Shown here: one piece after another, positions 33,614 through 42,474 of the stretch
Layout of the letters: every line of letters begins with the position of its first letter
Position numbering within the stretch: position 1 is the stretch's first letter
Assembly: GCF_000372465.1 (NCBI RefSeq)
Contig: NZ_AQUZ01000016.1
Coordinates: 1 to 64,000, forward strand
Reading direction: 5' to 3'
Length of the DNA: 64,000 nt
Source of the DNA: Kribbella catacumbae DSM 19601
Lineage (GTDB): Bacteria; Actinomycetota; Actinomycetes; Propionibacteriales; Kribbellaceae
Position numbers and translations under genes: made by a program
The notes under the pieces: model-generated
The model's database searches: none
What the model was told of the DNA's origin: nothing
The model's input: only the letters and a program-made list of their open reading frames with translations

Positions 33614-34858
33614 TCAGCTCGTCGGGCCGGTCCAGGTTGTGGGGATCTTGCCGAGGCGGACGCGTTGTGGGTGATCGCCGACCAGGATCGAGGCGATCTT
33701 CTGGCCGGTACCGAAGCTGATCGAGGTGACCCGGTCCGAGCCGCTCTCGGAGACGACACAGGCTGTTCCGTCGCCGGTCACCGTCGCCCAGTACGGCTTG
33801 GACACCGAGACCAGTGGGCCCTCCTGCAGGGTGGCGCGGTCGACGACCGTGGCGTAGTCGTCCATCGTCCCCGCGACGCAGAGCTTCTGGCCGTTCGGGC
33901 TCATCGACAAGCCGTGGTGGCGGGAGTCGTTCACCCACTTCGTCCGGTCCTCGGTGGTGTTCGGGTTCTTCGGCAGGGTCTTGCTGCGGGTGATCTTGTC
34001 GGTGGCGACGTCGTACTCGAGCAGGCCATTGAAGAAGGACACCTGGAAGTAGAGCTTCGACTCGTCCGGGGTGAACGCCACCGGCCGTACGGAGTCGGAC
34101 AGGTCCTTGCGGCCGAACGCGTCCAGCCGTGGCCGCAGATCGATCTCCTTGACCTTCTGGAAGGTCGTCGTGTCCACGATGGTGATCTTGCGATCGCCTT
34201 TGGTCCAGTCCAGCCAGGGTTCGTCCAGTGCGGTGTTGACCTCGCCGATCGAGCTGGTCCACAAGTAGCGGCCGCTGTCGGTGAAGGTGTTCTCGTGCGG
34301 CTTGTCGCCCGTGGAGTACGAGCCGAGCTGCTGGCCGGTGCGGATGTCGAGCACATGCACCGTGTTGGAGGTCGAAGCCGAGACGGCCACGCGTTCACCG
34401 TCGGGGGAGACCGCCATGTGGTCGGCGCGGTAGCCCGAGACGGGGAACCGCCAGCTGACCTGACCGGTGGCGAGACTGACGGAGACGACGTCGGCGAAGC
34501 TCGGGCGCGACACTACGACCGAGTTGGCGTCGGGCGTCGTGTACAGGTCGTCGACGTACTGGTCGTGTCCCTCGCCGACCGACGTGCGGATGCCGAGGAA
34601 GTAGGCCAGGCGGATCGGGTCCGCGTAGATCTCGGCGAGGCGCTGGTCCTTGTCCGGGATGAGGTTGATCCGGCCGATCTTGGTCAGGTCCGCGGTGGAG
34701 GCGACCACGTCGGCGGTGCCCTCCCAGTTGTTGCCGACGAACAAGACCGGGCGGGTCGCGGCTCCCGCAGTACCGGTTGAAGCGCTTGCGGGCGGAAGCA
34801 TCGTGGTGGCGAGGGCGGCGACGGTGAGCCAGAGGGCGGTACGACGGGGCTTTGGCAT
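33614..34858 (-). CDS. Secreted beta-propeller (YVTN-like) protein
   Basis: The 414-residue protein has a signal peptide (ALWLTVAALATTMLPPASA, cleavage near residue 28). The repeated blades carry MAVSPDGERVAVSAS, VHVLDIRTGQQLGSY, ITIVDTTTFQKVKEIDL, VAFTPDESKLYFQ and LSMSPNGQKLCVAG, the SPDG pattern of YVTN/WD-like seven-bladed propellers. It is likely extracellular, binding or degrading a ligand, with no catalytic residues identifiable. It diverges from a PucR-type regulator by 114 bases and ends convergently 10 bases from the insertase gene. Confidence 0.85.
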   Translation of the reverse strand: MPKPRRTALWLTVAALATTMLPPASASTGTAGAATRPVLFVGNNWEGTADVVASTADLTKIGRINLIPDKDQRLAEIYADPIRLAYFLGIRTSVGEGHDQYVDDLYTTPDANSVVVSRPSFADVVSVSLATGQVSWRFPVSGYRADHMAVSPDGERVAVSASTSNTVHVLDIRTGQQLGSYSTGDKPHENTFTDSGRYLWTSSIGEVNTALDEPWLDWTKGDRKITIVDTTTFQKVKEIDLRPRLDAFGRKDLSDSVRPVAFTPDESKLYFQVSFFNGLLEYDVATDKITRSKTLPKNPNTTEDRTKWVNDSRHHGLSMSPNGQKLCVAGTMDDYATVVDRATLQEGPLVSVSKPYWATVTGDGTACVVSESGSDRVTSISFGTGQKIASILVGDHPQRVRLGKIPTTWTGPTS

Positions 34859-34972
34859 GGCAACAGGTAACCAACCGGTAGCGTTAGGTTGCTAGGCCGC
34901 AACCGCCAACGAGCGTGCCTCGGGTTGTGGCTCATCGACAAGCAACGGGCCGATCGACAGTGAGGGGTCGCG

Positions 34973-36106
34973 ATGGCCGTCGACCAGCAGGGCCGTGCTC
35001 TGTTCGGCGAGATCGTCCGGTCGATGGCGACCGATGCCGAGGTGGTCGACGCGGTGGTCGCGGCGGCCAGAAGCGATTCGCCCGCGGTGGCTGGGCTGCC
35101 GATCGCCGAGAACCGCCGGCACATCGCGGTGATGGTCGTTGCGGGGCTGACCGCGTTCGCCGATCGCGAAGGCCCGGGGCGGGAGGACTTCGCCGCTGCC
35201 GCCCAGCTCGGCGCCGACCGCGCGGCCCAGGGCATCGGGTTGACCGAGTTGCTCCGCGGGGTACACGCCGGCAGGAGCCGAGCCATCGCGATCACCATGG
35301 AACGAAGCCGGGCGTCAGGTGTGCCGGCGGATCTGCTGCTGGACGTGATGCTCGACTTCGAGCGCTACGCGGGCGCACTCGAACGCCACGTCGTCAGCGG
35401 CTATCACGCGGCCGAGCTGCAGCTGTCCCGTACTGCGCGCGACACCCGCACTCAGCTGTTGCGCCGTCTTCTCCTGGAGGAGCTTCCTCTCGAAGGGCTC
35501 AGCCGCGCCGGGTTGCCCCCGAACAGGACGTACTTCTGCCTGGTATCCGACATCACCGATCCCGGCCAGGCGCAGGCGGTCGAGCGGCGACTCGCTTGTC
35601 CTGATGGGGTTTTCGGCCTCGTCGAGGGAAAGCTGACCGGCTTGATGACGCGTCTTCCCGCGCGTGACCAGGTCACCTCCGACGAGCTGGTCGTAGTCGC
35701 GCCCGCTGTGCCGCTACGAGAAATCCCGAAGGTGTACTCGACCTGCTGCGCAGCCCTCGCCGCAGCAGGCGCCCGCCACGGCCTGTACCACCTGTCAGAC
35801 CTAGCGGTCGAGACAGCGCTCGCAACTCAACCTGTCCTCGCCACCATCCTGGCGCAGGAGCTTCTCGGCGTACTCGACCCCATCGACCGTTACCACCGCC
35901 AACTGGTCACCACAGCCGTCGCCTACCTAGACACCGGCAGACGCCTCGACCAGACGGCCACCGCACTCCACCTACACGCCAACACGGTCCGCTATCGCCT
36001 AAGTCGCCTAACCGCCCTCACCGGCTGGTCCCCAGACCGCCCCAACCACCCGCTACAAACAGCCCGAGACTGGTGGGCCCTCACCACCTGGCTCAAAACC
36101 TCATAA
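34973..36106 (+). CDS. PucR-family helix-turn-helix regulator
   Basis: The 377-residue protein has an N-terminal sensory helical region of about 160 residues, a central GGDEF-like domain remnant, and the PucR C-terminal HTH: YLDTGRRLDQTATALHLHANTVRYRLSRL (residues about 315-345), which is diagnostic. PucR regulators activate purine or amino-acid catabolism, but in actinobacteria many are of unknown target. It is divergent from the secreted propeller gene, a plausible target. SD GAGGGG precedes the ATG. The 3' end overlaps the convergent LLM remnant by 6 bases. Confidence 0.88.
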   Translation: MAVDQQGRALFGEIVRSMATDAEVVDAVVAAARSDSPAVAGLPIAENRRHIAVMVVAGLTAFADREGPGREDFAAAAQLGADRAAQGIGLTELLRGVHAGRSRAIAITMERSRASGVPADLLLDVMLDFERYAGALERHVVSGYHAAELQLSRTARDTRTQLLRRLLLEELPLEGLSRAGLPPNRTYFCLVSDITDPGQAQAVERRLACPDGVFGLVEGKLTGLMTRLPARDQVTSDELVVVAPAVPLREIPKVYSTCCAALAAAGARHGLYHLSDLAVETALATQPVLATILAQELLGVLDPIDRYHRQLVTTAVAYLDTGRRLDQTATALHLHANTVRYRLSRLTALTGWSPDRPNHPLQTARDWWALTTWLKTS

Positions 36107-36699
36107 CCCGTTGGCTGGGCCGTCGCGGAGTACGCCTCGGACCTGGTCTACCGATACTGATTCGGGCTCGAATTCTGCCAGCCACCAGGTGGCGCCCGCC
36201 TTGACGTAGGGCGTTGGGTCGGTGCCGGGTGGGAGGGAGACGGCGATGTCGTACGGCGTTGGCTTTGGCTGGCGGAGATCGGTGATGGTGGTGACGACGT
36301 CGGCGAGCTGGTCCGGGTGTTCGAGGTTGACCGGGAAGAAGCCGTCGTACCGGGCGGCGCGGCGTAGCGGTCGCTGCCGAGACCGACGCCGAGGATGAGG
36401 CGGCCGCCGCTGAGCCGGTCCAACGTCGCGGTTTCCTTGGCGACCTTGGCTGGCCGGCGACGGGCAAGAGGGGAGACCATCGGGCCGAACCGCAGCTTTT
36501 CGGTGGCGGTAGCGATCGCGGCCAGCGTGATCCACGGGTCCGCCACCTGCTGGACCGGCGCACGCCAGCGCACGTGGTCCCAGACGAACATGCCGTCCCA
36601 GCCGGCTTCCTCCGCCTCGGCGGCCAGCCGTGCGACCACCACCGGGTCTGCGAGCTCGTCGAAGATCGGCAACCAGAGCGCCGAACGCAAGCGGGTCAT
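36101..36699 (-). pseudogene. LLM-class flavin-dependent oxidoreductase broken by internal deletion
   Basis: The N-terminal part (36699 to about 36365) reads LRSALWLPIFDELADP, WDGMFVWDH, LRFGPMVSPLARR and GRLILGVGLGSDR, the F420/FMN luciferase-like core. The remainder, from about 36365 to 36101, continues in another frame as LRRAARYDGFFPVNLEHPDQL to the family C-terminus. Between these blocks, relatives have about 75-80 residues (the region with the usual RxxMLDE/LDVLxGLW helices and VWVAG strand) that are missing here. The shift sits at the junction. The start overlaps the upstream hydrolase stop by ATGA. The product would lack the barrel's centre. Confidence 0.85.
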
Positions 36700-37553
36700 G
36701 AGTGGCCACCTTCGGTGTGCTGGATCAGAGCCGGTACGAACACGTCCCACAGCGGCTTCGGCAGGTCGTGCCCGGCGCCTTCCAGGATCAGCATCGTCGC
36801 GCCGGGGATCGCGTCGCGGACTGCGTATCCGTGGGGGAGCGGGAGTACCGGGTCGAGATCGCCGTGCACCACCAGGGTCGGCGCCTTGATGGAGGCGAAG
36901 TCGCGGGCCGACCCGTCGAAGGAGATCGCGAAGTGGTTGACGAGGGTGGACGCGATGTCGCGAGCACGGGCCACGTCCTGCCCGACGAGTGCGTGCATGG
37001 CGGTCTCGTCGAAGTACGGCGAACCGCCCGAGTACGCCTTTGCCGATGCAACGATGTAGTCAACTACCGCAGCGGAATCGGCGGGGTCCGGTTCGGCGGG
37101 GATACCGCTGGAGAGCCCGGCCAATGCTGGCGGCAGTCCCTCCTCGTCGGTGGAGGTGGAGACGAAGGTCAGTGACTCGACCCGGTCCGGGTGGTCCACC
37201 CCGAGGATGAACCCGATTCCGCCGGACATGGACCGGCTGACGACGTGTGCACGCTTGACGTTCAGAGCGTCCAGGATGCCGAGCGCGTCATCGGCCAGGT
37301 CGAGGTACGTGTACCCCGGCTGCCCTGGCGGGTAGCTGGTGGATCTGCCGGTGTCCCGGTTGTCGTAGCGGATCACGAACCGCCCGCCGCGCGCGATCTG
37401 CTCGCACAGCTCGGTCTGCCACCACAACATCGAGGCGCTCGCACCGTCGATCAGCAGGATCGCCGGGTCCGCGGGGTTGCCAAAGGTCTCGAGGCACAGC
37501 TCGGCGTCGTTGATCTCAACGAGCTGTTCACCGTGCGAAAGGCTTTCAGTCAT
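36696..37553 (-). CDS. Alpha/beta hydrolase
   Basis: The 285-residue protein has IDGASASMLWW (oxyanion strand), RYDNRDTGRS, the elbow VVSRSMSGGIGF with the nucleophilic Ser, VVHGDLDPVLPL with the Asp, and GAGHDLPKP with the His. The elbow is SRSMSGG rather than the more usual GxSMGG. This type is often annotated as lipase or antibiotic-esterase-like, but the substrate is unknown. It heads a two-gene unit with the broken LLM gene (ATGA overlap). A TAACGT element ends seven bases before its ATG, suggesting leaderless transcription. Confidence 0.88.
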   Translation of the reverse strand: MTESLSHGEQLVEINDAELCLETFGNPADPAILLIDGASASMLWWQTELCEQIARGGRFVIRYDNRDTGRSTSYPPGQPGYTYLDLADDALGILDALNVKRAHVVSRSMSGGIGFILGVDHPDRVESLTFVSTSTDEEGLPPALAGLSSGIPAEPDPADSAAVVDYIVASAKAYSGGSPYFDETAMHALVGQDVARARDIASTLVNHFAISFDGSARDFASIKAPTLVVHGDLDPVLPLPHGYAVRDAIPGATMLILEGAGHDLPKPLWDVFVPALIQHTEGGHS

Positions 37554-37560
37554 GAAGGCA

Positions 37561-37596
37561 ACGTTAGGACGACCGGGCTATCACGAAAAGCGATAG
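37561..37596 (-). promoter_or_regulatory. Promoter and dyad for the hydrolase gene
   Basis: On the minus strand, TAACGT (37566-37561) fits TANNNT and ends seven bases before the ATG at 37553. Just upstream lies the dyad CTATCACGAAAAGCGATAG (37578-37596, six of seven arm positions paired), well placed to block the polymerase. No -35 is convincing. Confidence 0.4.
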
Positions 37597-37640
37597 TTTC
37601 CGATCAAGTCGATTGCGGCTGGCGATGCTTTGCGTGGGGT

Positions 37641-38375
37641 TCAGCGTTTGGTGGCGAGGCGGGCTTCTAGACCGTCGAGTACTCGGGATAGCCCGTAGTT
37701 AAAGGTTTCGTCGCTGTTGGTGGCGGCGTCCTGCGCGTCGTGGGCGGCGTAGAGGGCCTTGACTCGGGGGAACTGCTCAGCCGCCTGGCGGGCGGCCGGC
37801 CAGACGCTGGTCATCCAGTCTGTTGCGGACATTCCGCTGCGTTTGACCTTGCTGAGCGTGGCCGCCTCGGTAGAAGCGATGCCGACCACGAAGCCGAGCA
37901 CGGCGGTGGATGCCTGGTTGGCCTCCACCAGGTCGAAGCCGGCGGTTTCGTAGAGCGCCAGCATGCGGTCGGACATGTGCAGCACGTTCGGCCCGAAGTA
38001 GGTCACGCCGACGTCGGCGAGCGTCGAGCCCATCCAGGGGTGCCGCAGGATCATGTCGCGGAAGCTGTGGGCGAAGTCGATCGCGCCCTGCTGCCACTCG
38101 TCCGGGTCGCTGATCTCGGCGATCTCGAGCTCGCCGTAGACGTGGTCGATGACGAGCTCCATCAGCTCTTCCTTGTTCGCGACGTGCCAGTAGACGGCGG
38201 TCGCGACGGCGCCGAGCGCGGCACCCAGGCGGCGCATGCTGAGCGCCTCCAGGCCGTCCGCGTCGAGCAGCTTGATCGCCTCGGCGACGATCTGCTCCTG
38301 GCTCAGCGCGGGCTGGTCCCGGCGCTTGCGCTTCGGTCGGGTCCAGACCGAAGCGAACTCCTCGCTGGCCATCAC
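37641..38375 (-). CDS. TetR family regulator (TetR_C-type)
   Basis: The 244-residue protein has a basic N-terminal arm (RPKRKRRDQ), HTH LSQEQIVAEAIKLLDADGLEALSMRRLGAALGAVATAVYWHVANKEEL, and a C-terminal domain beginning LVIDHVYGELEI, typical of the tetracycline-repressor-like group. It is transcribed away from an MFS exporter gene 136 bases distant, with three related sites in between. Regulation of drug efflux is likely. The first two codons are both ATG; the second may be used. Confidence 0.9.
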   Translation of the reverse strand: MMASEEFASVWTRPKRKRRDQPALSQEQIVAEAIKLLDADGLEALSMRRLGAALGAVATAVYWHVANKEELMELVIDHVYGELEIAEISDPDEWQQGAIDFAHSFRDMILRHPWMGSTLADVGVTYFGPNVLHMSDRMLALYETAGFDLVEANQASTAVLGFVVGIASTEAATLSKVKRSGMSATDWMTSVWPAARQAAEQFPRVKALYAAHDAQDAATNSDETFNYGLSRVLDGLEARLATKR

Positions 38376-38415
38376 GCCTCCTCGGGTGTTCGGGGTGCCC
38401 AGCCTAGCGCATTTC

Positions 38416-38488
38416 CTGAACAGCGTGCAGTAGTTGACCGGCGTTCAAGTCGCATGCACACTGTTCAAGCAAGCTGCACACCGTTCAA
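38416..38488. promoter_or_regulatory. TetR operator cluster before the MFS exporter
   Basis: Two direct copies TGCACACTGTTCAA (38455-38468) and TGCACACCGTTCAA (38475-38488) lie exactly 20 bases apart. An inverted copy CTGAACAGCGTGCA (38416-38429) matches at 12 of 14 positions. A further dyad TTGACCGGCGTTCAA lies at 38434-38448. All fall between the divergent TetR and MFS starts. Confidence 0.7.
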
Positions 38489-38511
38489 TAACCCACCTGA
38501 GGAGGTGCGCG

Positions 38512-40014
38512 ATGACTGATCGTCATCCGCGTCGCTGGCTGATCCTGATCGTGCTCTGCCTGAGCACTCTCGTCCTGGTACTCGACAACGGTGTGCTCAC
38601 CGTCGCTATCCCGTCCCTGACCGAAGACCTCGGCGCCACCGCCCAGGACATCCAGTGGATCATCGCGAGCTACATCCTGGTCTTCGCCGGTCTGCTGCTC
38701 ACCGCGGGCAGCCTGTCCGACCGGTACGGACGCAAGCGGGTGATGATCGTCGGCCTGATGATCTTCGGCGCCGCGTCGCTGCTCGCCACCTACGCGAACA
38801 GCCCGGAGACGCTGATCGCGGGCCGGGTGCTGATGGGCATCGGCGGGGCGGTGGTGATGCCGAGCACGCTGTCGATCCTGATCACCGTCTTCGACGAGCA
38901 GGAACGCCGCAAGGCGCTGGCGATCTGGAGCTCGGTGCTGATGGTCGGGCTGATCGGTGGACCGATCATGGGCGGCGCGCTGATCGCGCACTTCTGGTGG
39001 GGTTCGGTCTTCTTGATCAACGTGCCGGTCGCGGCCGTCGCGATCGCCGCGGCGATGATCTGGATGCCGGAGTCGAAGGGCCCGTGGCGCAAGCCCGACC
39101 CGCTCGGCGCGATCCTCTCGATGGTCGGTCTCGTCTCGCTGGTCTGGGTCATCATCGAGGTTCCGAACCGTGGCATCGACTGGCCCATGCTCGCTCTCGC
39201 CGTCGTCGGCCTGGCCGGGTTCGTGGCCTGGGAACTGCACACGCCGGTACCGATGGTGCCGCTGAACCTGTTCCGCAACCGCAACTTCTCCGGCGGCAGC
39301 CTGTCCCTGCTGCTGGTCCAGATCGGCAACGGCGGCCTGGTCCTGGCGCTGACTCAGTACCTGCAGTTCGTGCTCGGCTACACCCCGACCAAGGCCGGCC
39401 TGGCGCTGGCGCCGATGGCCATCGCGGTGATCCTGGTCAACGGAGTGGGCGCGACGCTCGGTCAGAAGATCGGCAACCGGCCGATGACTGCCGCGGGCCT
39501 GGTCGTACTCGCTGGTGGCTTCCTGTTCCTGTCGACGCTCGGTGCCGACGACGGGTTCGGCATGGTGGCGATCGCCCTCGCGCTCTTCGGTGTCGGTGGA
39601 GGTCTTGCGCAACCCGCAGCCACTGCGGCGCTGATGGGCGCTGTCCCGCATGAGCACGCCGGTGTCGGCTCCGCTCTCAATGACACTCTCCAGCAGTCCG
39701 GTGCGGCTCTTGGTGTTGCGATCCTCGGCAGCGTCCTCGCCAGCAACTTCACGTCGGAGATGCCAGAGAGCGCTCCCGCCGCCGCCCGCGAGTCGATCGG
39801 TGAAGCACTGGCCATCGCGATCAGCACGGGCGACGCCGGGCTCGCACAATCCGCCCGAGTCGCGTTCGCCGAGGCCATGTCGAGCAGCTTCGTCGCCGGC
39901 GCGATCGCAGTACTGGGCTCCGCGGTACTGGCTTTCGTCCTCCTCCGCGATCGCAAGACCGACCCTCCGACCGAGCAGCAGGACGACGACCTGGCCGCCG
40001 TCTCCGCGCACTGA
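38512..40014 (+). CDS. MFS transporter, DHA2 (EmrB/QacA) drug-exporter type
   Basis: The 500-residue protein has 14 predicted membrane helices: LILIVLCLSTLVLVLDNGVLTVAIPSL (motif D1 region), GSLSDRYGRKRVMIVG (motif A), and LMGIGGAVVMPSTLSILITVF with the WSSVLMVGLIGGPIMGGAL motif C, the antiporter signature. It likely expels a lipophilic drug in exchange for protons. The start is ATG 38512 after GGAGGTG. It is controlled by the divergent TetR gene via the repeated sites upstream. A decayed small gene follows. Confidence 0.92.
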   Translation: MTDRHPRRWLILIVLCLSTLVLVLDNGVLTVAIPSLTEDLGATAQDIQWIIASYILVFAGLLLTAGSLSDRYGRKRVMIVGLMIFGAASLLATYANSPETLIAGRVLMGIGGAVVMPSTLSILITVFDEQERRKALAIWSSVLMVGLIGGPIMGGALIAHFWWGSVFLINVPVAAVAIAAAMIWMPESKGPWRKPDPLGAILSMVGLVSLVWVIIEVPNRGIDWPMLALAVVGLAGFVAWELHTPVPMVPLNLFRNRNFSGGSLSLLLVQIGNGGLVLALTQYLQFVLGYTPTKAGLALAPMAIAVILVNGVGATLGQKIGNRPMTAAGLVVLAGGFLFLSTLGADDGFGMVAIALALFGVGGGLAQPAATAALMGAVPHEHAGVGSALNDTLQQSGAALGVAILGSVLASNFTSEMPESAPAAARESIGEALAIAISTGDAGLAQSARVAFAEAMSSSFVAGAIAVLGSAVLAFVLLRDRKTDPPTEQQDDDLAAVSAH

Positions 40015-40043
40015 CAACCCAGCAAATCAAGGGGATCCCGCTC

Positions 40044-40183
40044 ATGACCGACCAGTGGATCGACGCGGCACTCGCTTCCGGTACTTCCTGGTCCGAAATT
40101 CGCAGGACACCGAGCCTCCGGCGGGTTACCGTCTCACCCCGGCGCCGGTGGATCTTGCGCTGGTGGCAGCCCTGTCGGGCTGA
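40044..40183 (+). pseudogene. Small decayed gene after the MFS exporter
   Basis: A start with AGGGG nine bases upstream opens MTDQWIDAALASGTSWSEI. The frame that continues with a protein-like sequence, DTEPPAGYRLTPAPVDLALV, is a different one and ends at TGA 40181-40183. Together they look like both ends of a gene joined out of frame, similar to the lesions at 1638 and 36101. No family is recognised; this could also be chance. Confidence 0.3.
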
Positions 40184-40256
40184 CCGTGTCACAAACTGCC
40201 GGTCATCTCGTCAGGGTTGTGTACGGATCTGGATCTCCTGTGGGTGGAAGGAAGTC

Positions 40257-41606
40257 ATGAGTTCAGCACTTGAAACACTTCGGTCCGGTTTCGGCGGCGA
40301 CATCATCGAGCCAGGCGGAGCGGAGTACGAAACGGCTAGCCGAACGGTATTGGCCGGAGGTAGCCCGGTCTGTGTCCTGCGGCCCAAGAGCGTCGAGGAC
40401 GTGCAAGCAGGCGTCAGGTACGCCGTTGACGCAGGGCTTGCGCTGGCAGTGCGAGGCGGGGGCCACAGCTTCCCGGGCTTCGGTACCAACGACGGTGGCG
40501 TCGTGATCGATCTGGGCAAGCTCGCGTCGGTGGAGGTCATCGACAAGGAACGGCACCTGGTGCGGATCGGCGGCGGCGCTGTCTGGGGTCAGGTCGCGGC
40601 CGCTTTGGCACCGCACGACCTGGCGATCTCCTCGGGCGACACCAAGAGCGTCGGCGTCGGTGGGTTGACGTTGACCGGCGGCATCGGCTGGAAGGTCCGG
40701 AAGTACGGTCTGGCCCTGGACAACCTGGTCGCCGTCGAGCTGGTCACCGCCGACTTGGAGGTCGTGCGAGTGAGCGAGGAGACCAACCCGGAGCTGTTCT
40801 GGGCAATTCGCGGTGGCGGCGGCAACTTCGGGATCGTGACCGCCTTCGAGTTCGCGGCACACCCGACGACCGACGTCTTCTTCGGCAAGATCACCTTCCC
40901 GGCGACGGAGCTGCCCACAGTCCTCCAGGGCTGGGCCGACTACCTCCGTACTGCGCCCGAGGAGCTCACCTCCATCGTCAGTTTCGCCAATCCGTTCGCC
41001 GGCGGACGTGAGGCGCCGGTCGAGGTCCAGGTCGCCTTCGACGGCGATGACGCGGACCTCGCCGCGACGGCGATCGACCCGATCCGCGGGCTCGGTACGG
41101 TCCTCGACGACGAGGTCACGCTGAAGCCCTATGCAGACATTCTCGAGGAGGGCCTGGTCCCGCCGCCTGGCATCCAGATCGTTGCCCGGAGCGCTTTTGT
41201 GGACAAGGGGTCTGTGCCCGAGGTACTGCGGATCCTGGCCGAGGCCGGCGCATCGGAACGGCCTCCGATCGTCGCCATCCGCAGCGTCGGTGGAGCGGTG
41301 TCGCGGGTCCCCGACGACGCTACCGCGTACGCCCATCGCCAAGCGGAACTGATGTTCGTGACCACCACCGTGGGTCCGCCGCCGGCCATCGAAGCGGCTC
41401 AGCCGGCACTCGAGGCGCTCTGGCGCACACTCGCACCGCACGTCAACGGCGCCTACGCGAACTTCCTCGCCGCTGCCACCGAGGACGATGTCGCAGCGGT
41501 CTATCCGGCCGGGACCTACCAGCGACTCGCAGCGGTCAAGCGTCAGTACGACCCGGCCAACCTGTTCGCCGGGAACCACAACGTCCGGCCCGAGTCCACG
41601 GAGTGA
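40257..41606 (+). CDS. FAD-linked oxidase with BBE domain
   Basis: The 449-residue protein has a PP-loop/FAD-binding-4 domain: LRPKSVEDVQAGVRYA and RGGGHSFPGF, with His70 in the usual position for covalent 8-alpha-histidyl FAD. GGLTLTGGIGWKVRKYGL and FWAIRGGGGNFGIVTAFEF follow. The C-terminal berberine-bridge element ends YDPANLFAGNHNV. The family oxidises carbohydrates, alkaloids or secondary metabolites. The second covalent link (a Cys in some members) is not present. I chose ATG 40257 because GGAAGGAAG precedes it; the earlier in-frame start at 40044 would add a non-homologous leader. Confidence 0.88.
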   Translation: MSSALETLRSGFGGDIIEPGGAEYETASRTVLAGGSPVCVLRPKSVEDVQAGVRYAVDAGLALAVRGGGHSFPGFGTNDGGVVIDLGKLASVEVIDKERHLVRIGGGAVWGQVAAALAPHDLAISSGDTKSVGVGGLTLTGGIGWKVRKYGLALDNLVAVELVTADLEVVRVSEETNPELFWAIRGGGGNFGIVTAFEFAAHPTTDVFFGKITFPATELPTVLQGWADYLRTAPEELTSIVSFANPFAGGREAPVEVQVAFDGDDADLAATAIDPIRGLGTVLDDEVTLKPYADILEEGLVPPPGIQIVARSAFVDKGSVPEVLRILAEAGASERPPIVAIRSVGGAVSRVPDDATAYAHRQAELMFVTTTVGPPPAIEAAQPALEALWRTLAPHVNGAYANFLAAATEDDVAAVYPAGTYQRLAAVKRQYDPANLFAGNHNVRPESTE

Positions 41607-41625
41607 ACAATTTGTCGTGACAAAG

Positions 41626-41692
41626 CAGGAGTAGTGGATACGGTGTCGACTTTCCGCGATCGATCGGAGGCGCATCGTCACCGCTACTCCTG
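41626..41692. terminator. Long-loop hairpin after the FAD oxidase
   Basis: Arms CAGGAGTAGTGG (41626-41637) and CCGCTACTCCTG (41681-41692) pair at 11 of 12 positions around a 43-base loop, about 20 bases after the stop. Confidence 0.45.
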
Positions 41693-41782
41693 TGGTCAAG
41701 GCACCACCGGGGGCCAGCCGGACCGGACCGGAGCCGCTGCCTGCGCTCAGTCGCCGGTGATTTGCCGAAACGGCAACGAAGT

Positions 41783-41818
41783 TTGTCATTCCTGGGAGTC
41801 CGGCAGATGCTGGCGGTA
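41783..41818 (+). promoter_or_regulatory. Promoter of the methyltransferase gene (leaderless)
   Basis: The -35 TTGTCA (41783-41788), a 17-base spacer and the -10 GATGCT (41806-41811) end six bases before the ATG at 41818. No Shine-Dalgarno intervenes. This is the most complete of the leaderless-type promoters in the window. Confidence 0.65.
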
Positions 41819-42453
41819 TGACTGTCGACAACAGACCCGCCGAAGAGTACTGGAACGCCCGTTACAGCGAGAGCTCGCAGATCTGGAGCGGAAAGCCCAA
41901 CGTAGAACTGGTCGACGAGGTCGAAGGACTGATCCCGGGGAGCGCGCTCGACCTCGGCTGTGGTGAAGGCGCCGACGCGATCTGGCTCGCCCAGCAGGGC
42001 TGGCAGGTCACCGGCGTCGACATCTCGTCGGTCGCGCTCTCGCGCGCGGCCCAGCACGCCGAGGACGCAGGCGTAGCCGACCGCATCGACTGGCAGCAGC
42101 ATGAGCTCGGCAAGAGCTTCCCGGACGGGACCTTCGATCTCGTGTCGGCGCAGTTCCTGCATTCACTGGCCGAACTGCCCCGCGAGACGATCCTGCGCGC
42201 GGCGGCCGAGTCGGTGGCGCCGGGCGGCATCCTGCTGATCGAGGGGCACCTCGGCTTCCCCGACGTGGAGAAGCATGCGGATCACCCGGACATCCACTTC
42301 CCGACGCCGGCCGAGGTGATCGCCGATGTCGGGTTGGAGGACGGTCGCTGGGAGATCCTGGTCGCCCGCGAACACGAGCGGAAGCAAGTCATCGACGGCA
42401 AGCTGCTCACGCGACGCGACAGCACAGTAAAGGCCCGCAGGCTGCCCATCTGA
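41818..42453 (+). CDS. SAM-dependent class I methyltransferase
   Basis: The 211-residue protein begins YWNARYSESSQIWSGKPN, a feature of the tellurite-resistance/thiol methyltransferase-like group. Motif I is ALDLGCGEGADAIWLAQQG (residues about 43-61), followed by VTGVDISSVALSRA, DLVSAQFLHSL and ILLIEGHL. The substrate is unknown; small-molecule detoxification is the most common role of this subgroup. It is monocistronic with a hairpin terminator. Confidence 0.88.
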   Translation: MTVDNRPAEEYWNARYSESSQIWSGKPNVELVDEVEGLIPGSALDLGCGEGADAIWLAQQGWQVTGVDISSVALSRAAQHAEDAGVADRIDWQQHELGKSFPDGTFDLVSAQFLHSLAELPRETILRAAAESVAPGGILLIEGHLGFPDVEKHADHPDIHFPTPAEVIADVGLEDGRWEILVAREHERKQVIDGKLLTRRDSTVKARRLPI

Positions 42454-42474
42454 CCGTCAGCAGTCGGACTTTGG

